64,000 nt of DNA from Acidobacteriaceae bacterium. GTDB lineage: Bacteria > Acidobacteriota > Terriglobia > Terriglobales > Acidobacteriaceae. Positions within the stretch are counted from its first letter, which is position 1. The number at the start of each line of letters is the position of its first letter. Under the pieces are notes generated by a model. The model saw nothing but the letters and a program-made list of their open reading frames with translations, did no database searches and was not told the DNA's origin. Below, piece by piece: positions 1 through 10,257 of this stretch. The stretch spans positions 1 to 64,000 of the forward strand of contig JAJPKO010000012.1 of assembly GCA_021323655.1 (NCBI GenBank), given 5' to 3'. The position numbers and the translations under genes were made by a program.

Positions 1-36
1 CCTTCAATGAGGCCGCGGTGAATTCACCGCGGAAAT
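1..36. CRISPR. Terminal CRISPR repeat of an array lying off the left edge
   Basis: A 36-bp unit beginning CCTTCAATGAGG and ending GGAAAT holds a perfect 20-bp palindrome, CCGCGGTGAATTCACCGCGG, at 13-32 or within a base or two. A strong central palindrome and a 3' end near GAAA are typical of CRISPR repeats bound by Cas6-type nucleases, and the unit lies 186 bp beyond the end of cas4-cas1. Only one copy is visible, so repeat identity is inferred from position and structure. The array must extend left of base 1. If GGAAAT is the 3' end, the array is read rightward and this is the trailer-end repeat; the opposite orientation, with the leader between here and cas1, is not excluded. Confidence 0.7.
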
Positions 37-171
37 AGCCCCCGTACAAGCCTTACGACTTCAGGCACTTCCACCACAGTTTGCGAGAGCCTATTCGTTA
101 ACTGACCCTCTAAAGCATAGCAACGCATGGAGGACTCCTCAACCCTTTCTGTCCATTCTAGTTATAGTCCG

Positions 172-210
172 CGAGCGGGTGACGGGTTTTGCGTATCACC
201 CAACCGCTCG
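172..210. other. Hairpin between cas4-cas1 and the array
   Basis: CGAGCGGGTGA at 172-182 pairs with TCACC at 196-200 and CGCTCG at 205-210, leaving a four-base bulge. It lies just downstream of the cas4-cas1 stop on the minus strand. There is no T-run, so a simple intrinsic terminator is not supported. It could be an mRNA 3' structure or part of an array leader or trailer. The rest of 37-221 shows nothing else recognisable. Confidence 0.4.
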
Positions 211-221
211 CTGAGGCGGTC

Positions 222-2054
222 TTAGCGAGTGACAAAGACCGGATAATCGTCGATTTCTCCGTTGAGAAACCGGGCAAGCAGGCGCGCCTGGATCTCCAGC
301 AACCTGCGATAGCTTACACGATAGTCGAACAGCGGATGGGTCACAAGCGTATCCATCCGCAGTTCGTAGGCGCGAAAGAAGCCCTTTCGCCCATTTGGTT
401 TCAGCGCCACGGATGGCCCGGAGCGGATAAAATCCGCCGTCGTTACCATGCCACTGTTGATGGCTGTGAGCACGACTGAATCCGCGATCAAAGGCCGGAA
501 CGGTTCCATCAAGTCGAGTGCAAGAGCTGGACGCCCGAAACGGGGCTGGTGGTAAAAACCCCAGTAAGGGTCAAAACCCATCGCATAGCAGGTGATGGTC
601 AGGTCTTTGACGAGGATGCTATATGCAAGCGAGAGTAAGGCATTCACAGGATCGCGTGGCGGACGCCGATTTCTCTGCGTGAAGTCAAAGTAAAACCCTG
701 TTGCTCCACCTCGATGTGCGTCGTCGTTGTTGTCTCTCGACTTCAGCATTCCCGCAAATTCGCTGAAGTAAACTCGCGCGGCGGAGCCCTCAATCCCAAG
801 CAGGCTCTCAGGCTCTGTAACTGTCTCCGCTTTTTCCGCCAGGACCTTTAGTTGACGCAAAGCTGTTTGCGGCGGTTCGATGTGGTTCCGTTGCAATAGC
901 GTACGCTGATTGCGTATCTTGCCTGCAACCAGTTTGCGCGCCAGGCGGAGAGCAGTTGATTCATGTCCGGCGGAAACAAACTGCCGATGGCGGAGAAAGA
1001 CGTTGCGTGCGTTCAGTCCATTAGTGATCCCATAGAACCAGCCTCCCTGCGAGAAGTAGCACACCGGCACTTCCGCAGAGCAGAAGGACTGCACCGCCTG
1101 GGTCGAGAGCTGAACATTCCCGAACAGATTGATCTGCGACACCTCGCCAAGCCGGATTTCCTGCTTCAGCGTATCGCCATCCTTGACCTGAATAACCTCA
1201 CCGGATTTGCCTACACGAAAGCCTTGAGAATTTAAGTAGAGAGGCCTCAGATCATCTCGCGCCGGTGCAAGTTGCCGGACCTCCGCAGGGGCCTGTTCCT
1301 CTCCGTTGTCGAACAGGGAAATCTGCACTGGGCGGCGCTCTTCAAATCGAAGCGCACGAGCGCGGAGTGCGTTTGTCTCATCCGGCAGGCAGATTCCTAC
1401 CAGGGAGCAGCGTGGGCATTTAGGGCTGTCCACAAGCGGTTCAGGAATCTGGCCGCTGACTGCCGTCTTGCGGGCCTGCACGATGAGTTCTTCCGTTTCT
1501 GCAATCAGGGCATCATCGATGATGATCCGCACGCGCTGTTTGGTCGTGGCGTAATAGAGGATGCCTTCGTCGCAGGAATATCCATTGTCCCGCAACACTA
1601 TGGCCTGCGCCGCAATTTGAACGCGGTCCGAAGGCCAGGGGCTGAGCGCGCCGTCAACCTCACGCGGCTTGCCTCGCTTGTAATCCACCGGCCTTACGGA
1701 CTTGCCGTCTGCCCCATTCGCAACACTCTCGATCAAATCGAGCTTTGCTGTCAGGCCAACACGTTCGCTCGATAATGTGACTGACCGTGAATGTATCCTC
1801 TCGCCGTCCATGTCCTCGGCGGAGGGCATCTCAGTTGGGCCTGGATCCACGCGCGTATGCTTGGCTTGCCCATCGAGCGTATCTGCGTTGTTTTCAAAGA
1901 CGCCCTCCACCCACTCATAGAAAAAGAGCCTCGGGCAGTAAACATACTCATTCAGCATCCGCGCGGGAAGCAGGTCTGGCAGCTTCAGCTTGAGATGATG
2001 AACGAATTCCTCATCGACACGGACGGATTGGACACGTTGGACCCCAGCAGACAC
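222..2054 (-). CDS. cas4-cas1: Cas4-Cas1 fusion, spacer acquisition nuclease/integrase
   Basis: This fuses Cas4 (PAM-selecting, Fe-S exonuclease) to Cas1 (spacer integrase), the arrangement typical of type I-G. The N-terminal half has MLNEYVYCPRLF with the first cluster cysteine (about residue 40), a PVDYKRGKP nuclease motif, AQAIVLRDNGY, and the C-terminal cysteine group CPRCSLVGIC. The second half is Cas1, with LLGIEGSAARVYF carrying the metal-binding Glu, and FYHQPRFGRPALALDLMEPF carrying the His/Asp region. The chosen GTG start at 2054 has AAAGGA eight or so bases upstream and gives about 610 residues; a TTG at 2093 overlapping cas2 lacks a ribosome site. It follows cas2 by 28 bp and is surely co-transcribed. 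Family and domain order are clear; the start is less so. Confidence 0.93.
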   Translation of the reverse strand: MSAGVQRVQSVRVDEEFVHHLKLKLPDLLPARMLNEYVYCPRLFFYEWVEGVFENNADTLDGQAKHTRVDPGPTEMPSAEDMDGERIHSRSVTLSSERVGLTAKLDLIESVANGADGKSVRPVDYKRGKPREVDGALSPWPSDRVQIAAQAIVLRDNGYSCDEGILYYATTKQRVRIIIDDALIAETEELIVQARKTAVSGQIPEPLVDSPKCPRCSLVGICLPDETNALRARALRFEERRPVQISLFDNGEEQAPAEVRQLAPARDDLRPLYLNSQGFRVGKSGEVIQVKDGDTLKQEIRLGEVSQINLFGNVQLSTQAVQSFCSAEVPVCYFSQGGWFYGITNGLNARNVFLRHRQFVSAGHESTALRLARKLVAGKIRNQRTLLQRNHIEPPQTALRQLKVLAEKAETVTEPESLLGIEGSAARVYFSEFAGMLKSRDNNDDAHRGGATGFYFDFTQRNRRPPRDPVNALLSLAYSILVKDLTITCYAMGFDPYWGFYHQPRFGRPALALDLMEPFRPLIADSVVLTAINSGMVTTADFIRSGPSVALKPNGRKGFFRAYELRMDTLVTHPLFDYRVSYRRLLEIQARLLARFLNGEIDDYPVFVTR

Positions 2055-2082
2055 GAGAGAATTCCTTTCGGCAACTACAAAG

Positions 2083-2376
2083 TCAAACAACAATACAAGG
2101 GCTATCTAAATTATTCGTATAAGGTTTTCCCAAAGCCGTAATAACGCGGTCACCTCGTCCTTCTGAAGGGCCAAGATTTACAAACAGCACCTGGTCATCA
2201 TCGTGATGAATGATCGCGCGTAAGGCTTCACGACAACGAACCAGGTCCGATGCCGTGAATTGACACTCAAACACGGAAAACTGAAGATGGTCCCCAAACC
2301 CACGCATCAGCTTGAAGACCTTCCGCAGCCGTTTGTCATCCGAGATGTCGTAACAAACCAGATAGGTACTGCGCAT
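2083..2376 (-). CDS. cas2: Cas2
   Basis: A 97-residue Cas2, the dimer that bridges Cas1 during spacer integration. MRSTYLVCYDISDDKRLRK gives the ferredoxin-fold strand 1 with the conserved Asp, and LQFSVFECQF follows the usual GxxxQxSVFE pattern. The ATG at 2376 is preceded by AGGAAGG at the right spacing, so the eleven codons open upstream are not used. It is the first gene of the leftward acquisition unit and lies 213 bp from the divergent cas3. Confidence 0.93.
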   Translation of the reverse strand: MRSTYLVCYDISDDKRLRKVFKLMRGFGDHLQFSVFECQFTASDLVRCREALRAIIHHDDDQVLFVNLGPSEGRGDRVITALGKPYTNNLDSPCIVV

Positions 2377-2589
2377 GGTGCCTTCCTGCAGCTTAGTTGC
2401 GTAGAGCATACTAACACTAACACGAATTTTGGACTTATATGTTCATGCAAAAACGGGGGGCAGCATGGTTGGCCGAAGAGCATAAAAATATTCGCGAATT
2501 ACTTATTTGCGTGTGCGGAGCACGCTATATTACTATCTATCCCGTCCCCCTTTGATAACTTTGCTATATTTTCTGCTTTGGTCAGCACG
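2377..2589. promoter_or_regulatory. Divergent cas promoter region with palindrome
   Basis: This AT-richer stretch separates the acquisition unit (leftward) from the interference unit (rightward). It holds a perfect 10-bp palindrome, ATTCGCGAAT, at 2490-2499 and a second dyad, GCGTG/CACGC, at about 2509-2525 followed by TATATT at 2526-2531. No consensus -35/-10 pair is convincing on either strand. The palindromes are candidate sites for a regulator controlling both units; that role is inferred. Confidence 0.4.
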
Positions 2590-5058
2590 ATGGACTATCG
2601 GACATTTTTTACCAAAACTACCCATTTATCTGCTCCGTTTGACTATCAATTTCGCATAGCTGAGCAAGCATGGCCAGACATCCTTGATGTGCCTACCGGG
2701 ATGGGCAAGACAGCAGCGGTTACGCTCGCATGGCTATGGAAGCGCGGCTGGCGTCAGGGAAATCGCAGTGAAGTAGCCGATGTTGCGACACCACGCCGCC
2801 TGATTTGGTGCCTGCCCATGCGTGTCCTGGTCGAGCAGACAGAGGAGAATATCCGCAGGTGGCTGGACACTCTGGGCATTCTTGGCCAAATAGGCGAAGG
2901 CAAGGTATCCGTCCATGTATTAATGGGCGGAGCCGACGACACCGATTGGGCTAGTTTTCCTGAAGAGGACATGATTCTGATTGGCACGCAGGACATGCTG
3001 CTTTCGCGCGCCCTGATGCGTGGCTATGGAATGAGCCGCTACCAATGGCCCATTCATTTTGCCCTGCTGCACAACGACTGCCTGTGGGTCTTCGACGAAG
3101 TGCAGTTGATGGGCGCGGGTCTTGCCACGTCCGCGCAGCTGGAAGCATTCCGCCGCAGTTTCCCCATGTCGAAAGGTAGCCGTTCGCTGTGGGTGTCCGC
3201 CACGCTGAACCGAAACTGGCTGGATACCGTTGATTTGAAGCCACATCTGGATGGCCTGAAAACCCTTGGCCTCGACGCTGCTGACCGCCAGCAGGCGGGC
3301 GACAGGCTTCACTCCGTCAAGACCGTGGCAAAACTCCCAATCGCGTTCGGGAAGGATGCCGGTAACAAAAAAGGTCTCGATGCCTATATTCAGGCTTTAT
3401 GCGAAGAAGTGCTGAAGGCTCACGTCGCAGATAGCCAGACCATCGTAATTCTGAACCGGGTCGATCGTGCGCAACGCTTATTCTGCTTGTTGCGCAAGGC
3501 GCGGCCTGAAAAGGCGAACATCCTGATCCACGCGCGCTTCCGCGCAGCGGAACGCAGAAAGCAGAACCAGCTTCTGCGCGACTGCGAGAAAGAAATCGAC
3601 CGCATCGTGGTCGCTACCCAGGCCATTGAAGCCGGTGTGGATATTTCCTCCAGGGTGCTCATTACCGAACTTGCTCCGTGGTCTTCGCTGGTGCAGCGCT
3701 TTGGCCGTTGTAATCGCTACGGTGAGCACAATGCCAAGGGAGCAAAAATTCTCTGGATAGATATTAACGATGACAAAGAGGCGCTGAAACCTTATGACAG
3801 CGTCCAGGTAGCGGAAGCGCGCAGGCACATGGCAAACCTGACCAGCGCCAGCCCGCAGGATCTTCCCGCAAGCGGCGAGGCCAGGCCGCTTACGGCAGTC
3901 CTGCGACGTAAGGATCTGCTGGACCTTTTCAATACCGACCCTGACCTTTCCGGCTTCGATGTGGATGTGTCGGATTACATCCGCGACAACGAACAGCCGG
4001 GCGTGCAGGTCTTCTGGCGCGATTTCGAGGGCAGTCCCAATGAACCAAAGCCTCAAGATGGCCCCATCCGTGATGAGCTGTGTCCCATTTCCATGGGACA
4101 AGCCCAAGACATCTACAAATACAAACGCGCATGGCACTGGGATGCTTTGGAGGACGAATGGGCCAGACTGGATCGCCCGCCGCGTCCCGGCATGACGCTG
4201 CTATTAAAAGCCTCCGATGTAAGATACGACGCGAAGGTCGGCTTCGATGCCCAATGGAACAATTGCGATGCTCTGGACATACTTGATGGAGGATACGACG
4301 CGGAGGTCGGCTTCGATGCCAGCTCTAAGAAAGCAGTGAGTGTTATCCCGATTGCTTCAACCAGGGAGAACTCTTTCTTGGAAGACCCGGAGTCGCAGCA
4401 GGATATCACCGTCACGCTGGTCGATCATCTCGGCCACACCGGAAAGGAGATGATGCAGCTGTGCAGCGCAATCGATGAAACCACTTATGCCCCTGTTCTG
4501 CACCGTGCGGCTCTCTGGCACGATATAGGCAAGGCTCATGAGGTGTATAGAACGCGTTGCGGCCTGGAAGAGGGCGATGTTTCGCTCGCTAAGTCCCCCA
4601 ATTACAATTGGCGCGTCAAGCATAAGTCCAACCGGACGATCTTCCGCCACGAACTGGCCTCCGCACTCGCATGGCTGGCGCAGCACAATGGCGAGACGGA
4701 CGCCGACCTCATCGCTTATATCATCGCGGCACACCACGGCAAAGTGCGTATGAGCCTGCGCGCCATGCCAACGGAAGAACCGGCGCCCGATGGGAGGCGC
4801 TTCGCGCGCGGCGTATGGGAAGGCGATCCTCTCCAGGCTCTGGATTTTCACGGTGAGCATAGTAGGGAAATCGTGCTCAGTCTTGCCTTGATGGAGCTGG
4901 GCGAAGGCGAACAGGGCCCGTCATGGGCGGCGCGCACATTAAAGCTTCTGGAAGAGCATGGCCCTTTCCGACTCGCATGGCTGGAAACGCTGGTGCGCCT
5001 GGCCGACAGGCGTGCTTCCCGCGAAGAACAACACATGGAAGAACAGGAGCGCGCATGA
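2590..5058 (+). CDS. cas3: Cas3 helicase-nuclease with C-terminal HD domain (type I-G)
   Basis: Cas3 unwinds and degrades DNA marked by Cascade. Over 822 residues it shows a Walker A, VPTGMGKT, at about 34-41, a DEVQ box at 169-172, a VSATL motif, the helicase C-domain ATQAIEAGVDIS, and then the HD nuclease at the C-terminus: WHDIGKA with His644-Asp645, then HELASALAW and IAAHHGK. Helicase-first, HD-last order is characteristic of type I-G and opposite to most Cas3 proteins. The ATG at 2590 is chosen because the open frame upstream has no homology-like content and runs antisense over cas2. It contains a near-identical in-frame repeat (4223-4251, 4292-4320). Its last bases overlap csx17 as ATGA. 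Confidence 0.93.
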   Translation: MDYRTFFTKTTHLSAPFDYQFRIAEQAWPDILDVPTGMGKTAAVTLAWLWKRGWRQGNRSEVADVATPRRLIWCLPMRVLVEQTEENIRRWLDTLGILGQIGEGKVSVHVLMGGADDTDWASFPEEDMILIGTQDMLLSRALMRGYGMSRYQWPIHFALLHNDCLWVFDEVQLMGAGLATSAQLEAFRRSFPMSKGSRSLWVSATLNRNWLDTVDLKPHLDGLKTLGLDAADRQQAGDRLHSVKTVAKLPIAFGKDAGNKKGLDAYIQALCEEVLKAHVADSQTIVILNRVDRAQRLFCLLRKARPEKANILIHARFRAAERRKQNQLLRDCEKEIDRIVVATQAIEAGVDISSRVLITELAPWSSLVQRFGRCNRYGEHNAKGAKILWIDINDDKEALKPYDSVQVAEARRHMANLTSASPQDLPASGEARPLTAVLRRKDLLDLFNTDPDLSGFDVDVSDYIRDNEQPGVQVFWRDFEGSPNEPKPQDGPIRDELCPISMGQAQDIYKYKRAWHWDALEDEWARLDRPPRPGMTLLLKASDVRYDAKVGFDAQWNNCDALDILDGGYDAEVGFDASSKKAVSVIPIASTRENSFLEDPESQQDITVTLVDHLGHTGKEMMQLCSAIDETTYAPVLHRAALWHDIGKAHEVYRTRCGLEEGDVSLAKSPNYNWRVKHKSNRTIFRHELASALAWLAQHNGETDADLIAYIIAAHHGKVRMSLRAMPTEEPAPDGRRFARGVWEGDPLQALDFHGEHSREIVLSLALMELGEGEQGPSWAARTLKLLEEHGPFRLAWLETLVRLADRRASREEQHMEEQERA

Positions 5059-7451
5059 ACGAGATTACTCTTGGCGGTTGCTCGCCAACGCCGCTGGCCA
5101 GCTATCTTAAAGCACTTGGGGTATTGCGTCTACTCTCCGCCAAATACCCGGAGATACGCGGTTTCTGGAGTGACGAACGATTTGTGCTTCGCACGAAGTT
5201 GGATCGCGAGGCCATTGAATATTTTTTCCTTGAAGAATATGAACCCACGGCCTTAGTTACACCTTGGAATGGGCGTGGAGGCTTTCTGGAGGGTGATGAT
5301 GAGGACGGCGAGGAATCATCCCGAGCTGGCGCTCAAATGGTGCGAGCGTTTTCCAGCAAAACAGTGGCCAATCGTTTTCATCCTCTGGCCAGAATCCTGC
5401 GCTCTATTTCGGACATAAACGTTGTTGGAAACCTCAACATCGCACGAGCAGAACTCAAGCGCCTGAAAGTGAATGAGAAGACTAAAGGCAAAGATAACCT
5501 CTCGGATGATGAGAAGAATGCAATCTCTCGGCAAGACGCGCTGGTGAAAACTATTAAGGGACACCTGCTGCAAGAATTGCGCAACAGCCTGCCAGATGAT
5601 GTGCTGTCCTGGTTCGACACCTGCCTTGCTCTTGTGACTGATCCGTCTACTGGAGGGAAGAAGTCTGCGCCATCGCCCTTGCTCGGTGCAGGTGGGCTCG
5701 ATGGGAGCATGGATTTTGGTGTCAATTATCTAAAGCGGATCAACGATGTATTCGAGCCGGGTACTGGTAGGCCGCGCGAAAGCGCAAGGGAATGGCTCAA
5801 CAATGCCCTTTGGGGGGAACTCACAGGCAGCCTGTATTCGGTTTCAGCTCAAGACAAGAAAAAGGTCTCAGTCGGCCAGTTCTCCCCATCTGATGCTGGC
5901 GGTTACAACGCAGAAAACGGTTTTTCCGGTGAGGCCCTGCTGAATCCGTGGAATACCATTTTGCAACTGGAAGGTGCAACTTTGTTTGCTGCCTCCACCG
6001 TACGTCGTCTTGAAGGTGATGGCGATATCTATTCCAGCCTTCCGTTCACTGTCGCTCCAGTGGCTATTGGAGAAACTGTTGCTCTTTCGGACGAAGTGCC
6101 CAAGGGGGCAAAGCGCAGGACTGCGGAAATGTGGCTACCGTTGTGGAGTCGGCCCACGACTTGTCGTGAGCTGGAGGGGGTATTGAGAGAGGGGCGCATG
6201 ACCCTGCACGGACATTCTGTGACGAAGGGCTTCGATTGCGTTCGGGCGGTGACGAGCCTGGGTTCTTCACGCGGAATCGAGCAGTTCCAAAGGTTTGTGT
6301 TCCTCAAACGGTCTGGCGATGCTTTTTTTGCGCTTGACAAAGGACGCTTCAGCGTCAGGAGCAGCGCTTACAGCAATCTCGTTGAAGAATTGGAAGGCAG
6401 CGATCACTTTCTCTCCAAGCTCCATACTTTCGTCCGCAGCAAAACTAATTCTGGTGAATGGAAGGCCAGTGCCAGACTCAGGTCTATGGCGAAACGACTC
6501 GATAATTTGCTCGTTCACGCACTTCAAAGAGACGACAAGCGCGCTTTGCTCGAAGCGTTAATCTTGCTTGGAGAAATACAATCGTCTATTGCTTCCGGAA
6601 CTGCTGCACGACAAGAAGTGCCACCAGTACCGCGACTCTCTGAACTATGGGTGCAGAAGGTCGATGATGGCACGCCGGCATATCGCATTGCTTGCGCTCT
6701 GGCCGGTATGCGCAGTGGCGATAAACTCCCGTTACCTCTGCGTGCCCAGCTTTTCCCGGTCCATCCCGACCTTCCCAGATGGAAATCCGATACAGACAAA
6801 GATAAAGATCTTAATGACGATCAGTATAAAGGCATCCGTCTGCACACGAGTACATCTGGAAGTCTTCCTCACATGCTGCGAAACCTGCTCGACCGCAGGC
6901 TCTTTTTGGCCGAAAAACTCGAGATGAAAGACAAGCCCCTGGATAGCCAGGCTGGCGCTATGCTCGACGATGTTGCAGGCTTTCTGCAAAACGACCGCAT
7001 CGACCGGCGTGTCGCAGCGTTATTGCCAGGACTGAGTTTGTGCGATGTTCCCAGAGAGGACGACCGCTCGAGCGGAGACGGTTCACTTCCCCCCGCCTTT
7101 GCCCTGCTCAAGCTGTGTTTCACTCCGGATTCCATCTTGCGAAATCTGCAAGTGCTCGAACAAGACGGGCACGTTCCCGTGCCGCCCGGGATCATCACGA
7201 AACTTGCGTCCGGGTACGATCCCGACCGCGTCGTGCTCACGGCATGGCGGCGGCTCCATGCTTCGGGGCTGAATCCGGTCTTCAGCCCGGACACATTACC
7301 CTCGCTCGGAGGTTTGTCGCCTCAGCGAGTAGCGGCGGCGCTGCTCATTCCATTGCGTTACGGCGCCTATGGCAGGCTTGTGCGAAGTGTACTGAAAATA
7401 TCCAATGATTCCGCTGATTCCGCCGGTAATCCGGCAGCATGGCATCTTTGA
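5055..7451 (+). CDS. csx17: Csx17 (Cas8g), type I-G large subunit
   Basis: This 798-residue protein opens with NEITLGGCSPTPLASYLKAL, the recognisable N-terminus of the Csx17 family, the predicted large subunit of type I-G Cascade that senses the PAM and recruits Cas3. The ATG overlaps the cas3 stop by four bases (ATGA), indicating translational coupling. The middle is polar and low in motifs; the C-terminus ends in a helical segment with LGGLSPQRVAAALLIPLRYGA. No separate small-subunit gene follows, so Cas11 may be made from an internal start in this gene, as reported for other type I systems; that is inference. Confidence 0.88.
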   Translation: MNEITLGGCSPTPLASYLKALGVLRLLSAKYPEIRGFWSDERFVLRTKLDREAIEYFFLEEYEPTALVTPWNGRGGFLEGDDEDGEESSRAGAQMVRAFSSKTVANRFHPLARILRSISDINVVGNLNIARAELKRLKVNEKTKGKDNLSDDEKNAISRQDALVKTIKGHLLQELRNSLPDDVLSWFDTCLALVTDPSTGGKKSAPSPLLGAGGLDGSMDFGVNYLKRINDVFEPGTGRPRESAREWLNNALWGELTGSLYSVSAQDKKKVSVGQFSPSDAGGYNAENGFSGEALLNPWNTILQLEGATLFAASTVRRLEGDGDIYSSLPFTVAPVAIGETVALSDEVPKGAKRRTAEMWLPLWSRPTTCRELEGVLREGRMTLHGHSVTKGFDCVRAVTSLGSSRGIEQFQRFVFLKRSGDAFFALDKGRFSVRSSAYSNLVEELEGSDHFLSKLHTFVRSKTNSGEWKASARLRSMAKRLDNLLVHALQRDDKRALLEALILLGEIQSSIASGTAARQEVPPVPRLSELWVQKVDDGTPAYRIACALAGMRSGDKLPLPLRAQLFPVHPDLPRWKSDTDKDKDLNDDQYKGIRLHTSTSGSLPHMLRNLLDRRLFLAEKLEMKDKPLDSQAGAMLDDVAGFLQNDRIDRRVAALLPGLSLCDVPREDDRSSGDGSLPPAFALLKLCFTPDSILRNLQVLEQDGHVPVPPGIITKLASGYDPDRVVLTAWRRLHASGLNPVFSPDTLPSLGGLSPQRVAAALLIPLRYGAYGRLVRSVLKISNDSADSAGNPAAWHL

Positions 7452-7458
7452 TTTTTGA

Positions 7459-8490
<1,032 letters not shown>

Positions 8491-8493
8491 GCA

Positions 8494-9996
8494 ATGCTGG
8501 CGCTCACATTCACTTTTCCTTCCGGACGCTACCATGCAACTCCGTGGGACCGGCATGTCAATGAAGGCGCGGTAGTCTGGCCGCCTGAGCCGTGGCGTGT
8601 GCTGCGCGCTCTGATCGCCACCTGGCATCATAAAGTCAAGCCTCTCGGCGGGCATGAAGAGTCCACATTACACGGCCTGATCGAAGCACTTTCGCGGTCT
8701 CTTCCTGAATACGCTCTGCCTCCGGCGAGCCACAGCCACACGCGCCACTACATGCCGCAGAGAGAAGCAGGCAAAACATCGCTGGTCTTCGACGCCTTTG
8801 CCGCCGTTTCGCGAGACGAACCCCTAATTATGGCATGGCCAAAACTTGATCTGCCTCAGAAACAGCTTGCTCTTCTAGACGACCTGCTGGCGGTTATGGG
8901 ATATCTCGGACGTGCGGAGTCTTGGGTCGAAGCCAGCCGCTACGATGGCACATTCCAGTCCAACTGTCGTCCCGGAAGCAAGCCGTTTGCAGCGGAGTTG
9001 CCAGAAAAGTCTGCAGGCGAATCCCGGGAAGAGATCGTTTCGCTGCTCGCTCCACTATCGCCAGATGATTATGGCAACCTCCGTAAAAAATTTCTGGCCA
9101 ACAAAAAAACAACGAAATATCTCGAAAAAACGCTACCGGAAAGTCTGCTGGATGCCTTATCGGTAGAAACTTCCGATCTGCGCGCTCTCGGTTGGAGCCA
9201 GCCGCCGGCCACGCGCAAAGAACTCTATCGCCGTCCCGCCGAGGCGCTTCGTCCTCAGCGTAAGCCTCAGTCGGTAAAGCCACTCACCGTCACAACGGCT
9301 CGCTATATTCTTATCGGCAAGCCCTTGCCCCGCGTCGAGGACACTGTTCGCATCGGCGAACTGTTTCGGCGCGCTGTAATGAGCGCAGCCAGAGACGTAT
9401 TTGGAGAAGACGCAATCCCCGCAGTCATATCAGGCCACGGATTGCCAAAAGAAAATCGTCATCGCCACGCCTTCTACCTGCCATGGGATCAGAACAACGA
9501 TGGCCACATCGACCGGCTCATCCTGCATCTTCCAGATCGCATAGATGAGAAAACACGACGCGCTATCGAAAGGCTCAATCATCTTTGGAGCCGTGATGGT
9601 GGAGAATGGCAAGTCGTACTCGAAAATCTTGGAGAAGCAGAAGCTGGTGGGTTGCTGCTGGCCACGGTATGCGACTGGAAATCGGTTACACCGTATCTAC
9701 ATCCGTGGTACTTGAAACGCGGCTTCGATATCGAAGCGCAGATCAGACGCGAGTGCGCCATGCGAGGCATGCCCGAACCGGTCGAGCTCACGCGGCTAGA
9801 TGCCATCAAGGTCGGTATGCTGGAACGCAAGTCGCTTCACTTCCGCTGCCTTCGGGAAAAACGCAATCTCGAACAACCGGATCGTAAGGGTAGTTTCTGG
9901 CGCATACGCTTTGCCCAACCCGTAGCTGGCCCCATATCACTTGGCTCCGGCTGTCATTTTGGTCTGGGTCTATTCCGGCCTGCTGATGCGATTTAA
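8494..9996 (+). CDS. csb2: Csb2 (Cas5-Cas6 fusion), type I-G
   Basis: A 500-residue Csb2/GSU0054-family protein. The N-terminus, LTFTFPSGRYHATPWDRHV followed by WPPEPWRVLRAL, is the Cas5-like RAMP. The C-terminal half has the Cas6-like region with HRHAFYLPWDQNNDGHIDRLILHLP, whose histidines are candidates for crRNA processing. Fusion of Cas5 and Cas6 explains why no separate cas6 is present. It starts three bases after csb1 with AAGGAA as ribosome site. It closes the rightward interference operon. Confidence 0.9.
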   Translation: MLALTFTFPSGRYHATPWDRHVNEGAVVWPPEPWRVLRALIATWHHKVKPLGGHEESTLHGLIEALSRSLPEYALPPASHSHTRHYMPQREAGKTSLVFDAFAAVSRDEPLIMAWPKLDLPQKQLALLDDLLAVMGYLGRAESWVEASRYDGTFQSNCRPGSKPFAAELPEKSAGESREEIVSLLAPLSPDDYGNLRKKFLANKKTTKYLEKTLPESLLDALSVETSDLRALGWSQPPATRKELYRRPAEALRPQRKPQSVKPLTVTTARYILIGKPLPRVEDTVRIGELFRRAVMSAARDVFGEDAIPAVISGHGLPKENRHRHAFYLPWDQNNDGHIDRLILHLPDRIDEKTRRAIERLNHLWSRDGGEWQVVLENLGEAEAGGLLLATVCDWKSVTPYLHPWYLKRGFDIEAQIRRECAMRGMPEPVELTRLDAIKVGMLERKSLHFRCLREKRNLEQPDRKGSFWRIRFAQPVAGPISLGSGCHFGLGLFRPADAI

Positions 9997-10145
9997 TTTC
10001 GGGGTTGTTCTTCTATTTACGAACAAATAAGCGAGGCTATTACCGAAGTTAAGAAGCGATTTCCGTCTTTAATCTTGGCTTTGAATTTTTTTAGAGAATA
10101 GACGATTGTGATGGATCGTCCAATGACGTTTTCTACTGAAGTCAA

Positions 10146-10250
10146 TTAAGCCAGCACGTCATGCAGAATCACATTCCCCACAATCATCAAATCTACATCG
10201 CTCCCCGCAGCCTCGTCCCCTCGCGCAATCGGACCGTATAGCTTCTTAAC
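10146..10250 (-). pseudogene. C-terminal remnant of an MNT-type nucleotidyltransferase
   Basis: Read leftward, about 34 codons give KKLYGPIARGDEAAGSDVDL then MIVGNVILHDVLA and a stop. This matches the core of minimal nucleotidyltransferase antitoxins (usually FGSxARGexxxxSDiDLlVv). The frame is closed upstream by a TGA and there is no start, so it is a truncated fragment. It sits at the border of the cas locus. The AT-rich 9997-10145 before it shows nothing recognisable. Similarity is by eye only. Confidence 0.6.
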
Positions 10251-10257
10251 ACATCAG

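Noticed and set aside
37-221. Additional CRISPR repeats or spacers right of base 36
   Set aside because: No second copy of the CCTTCAATGAGG unit or palindrome occurs there.
2260-2589. Upstream extension of cas3 (about 110 codons)
   Set aside because: It runs antisense over cas2, has no helicase-family content, and a family-like start exists at 2590.
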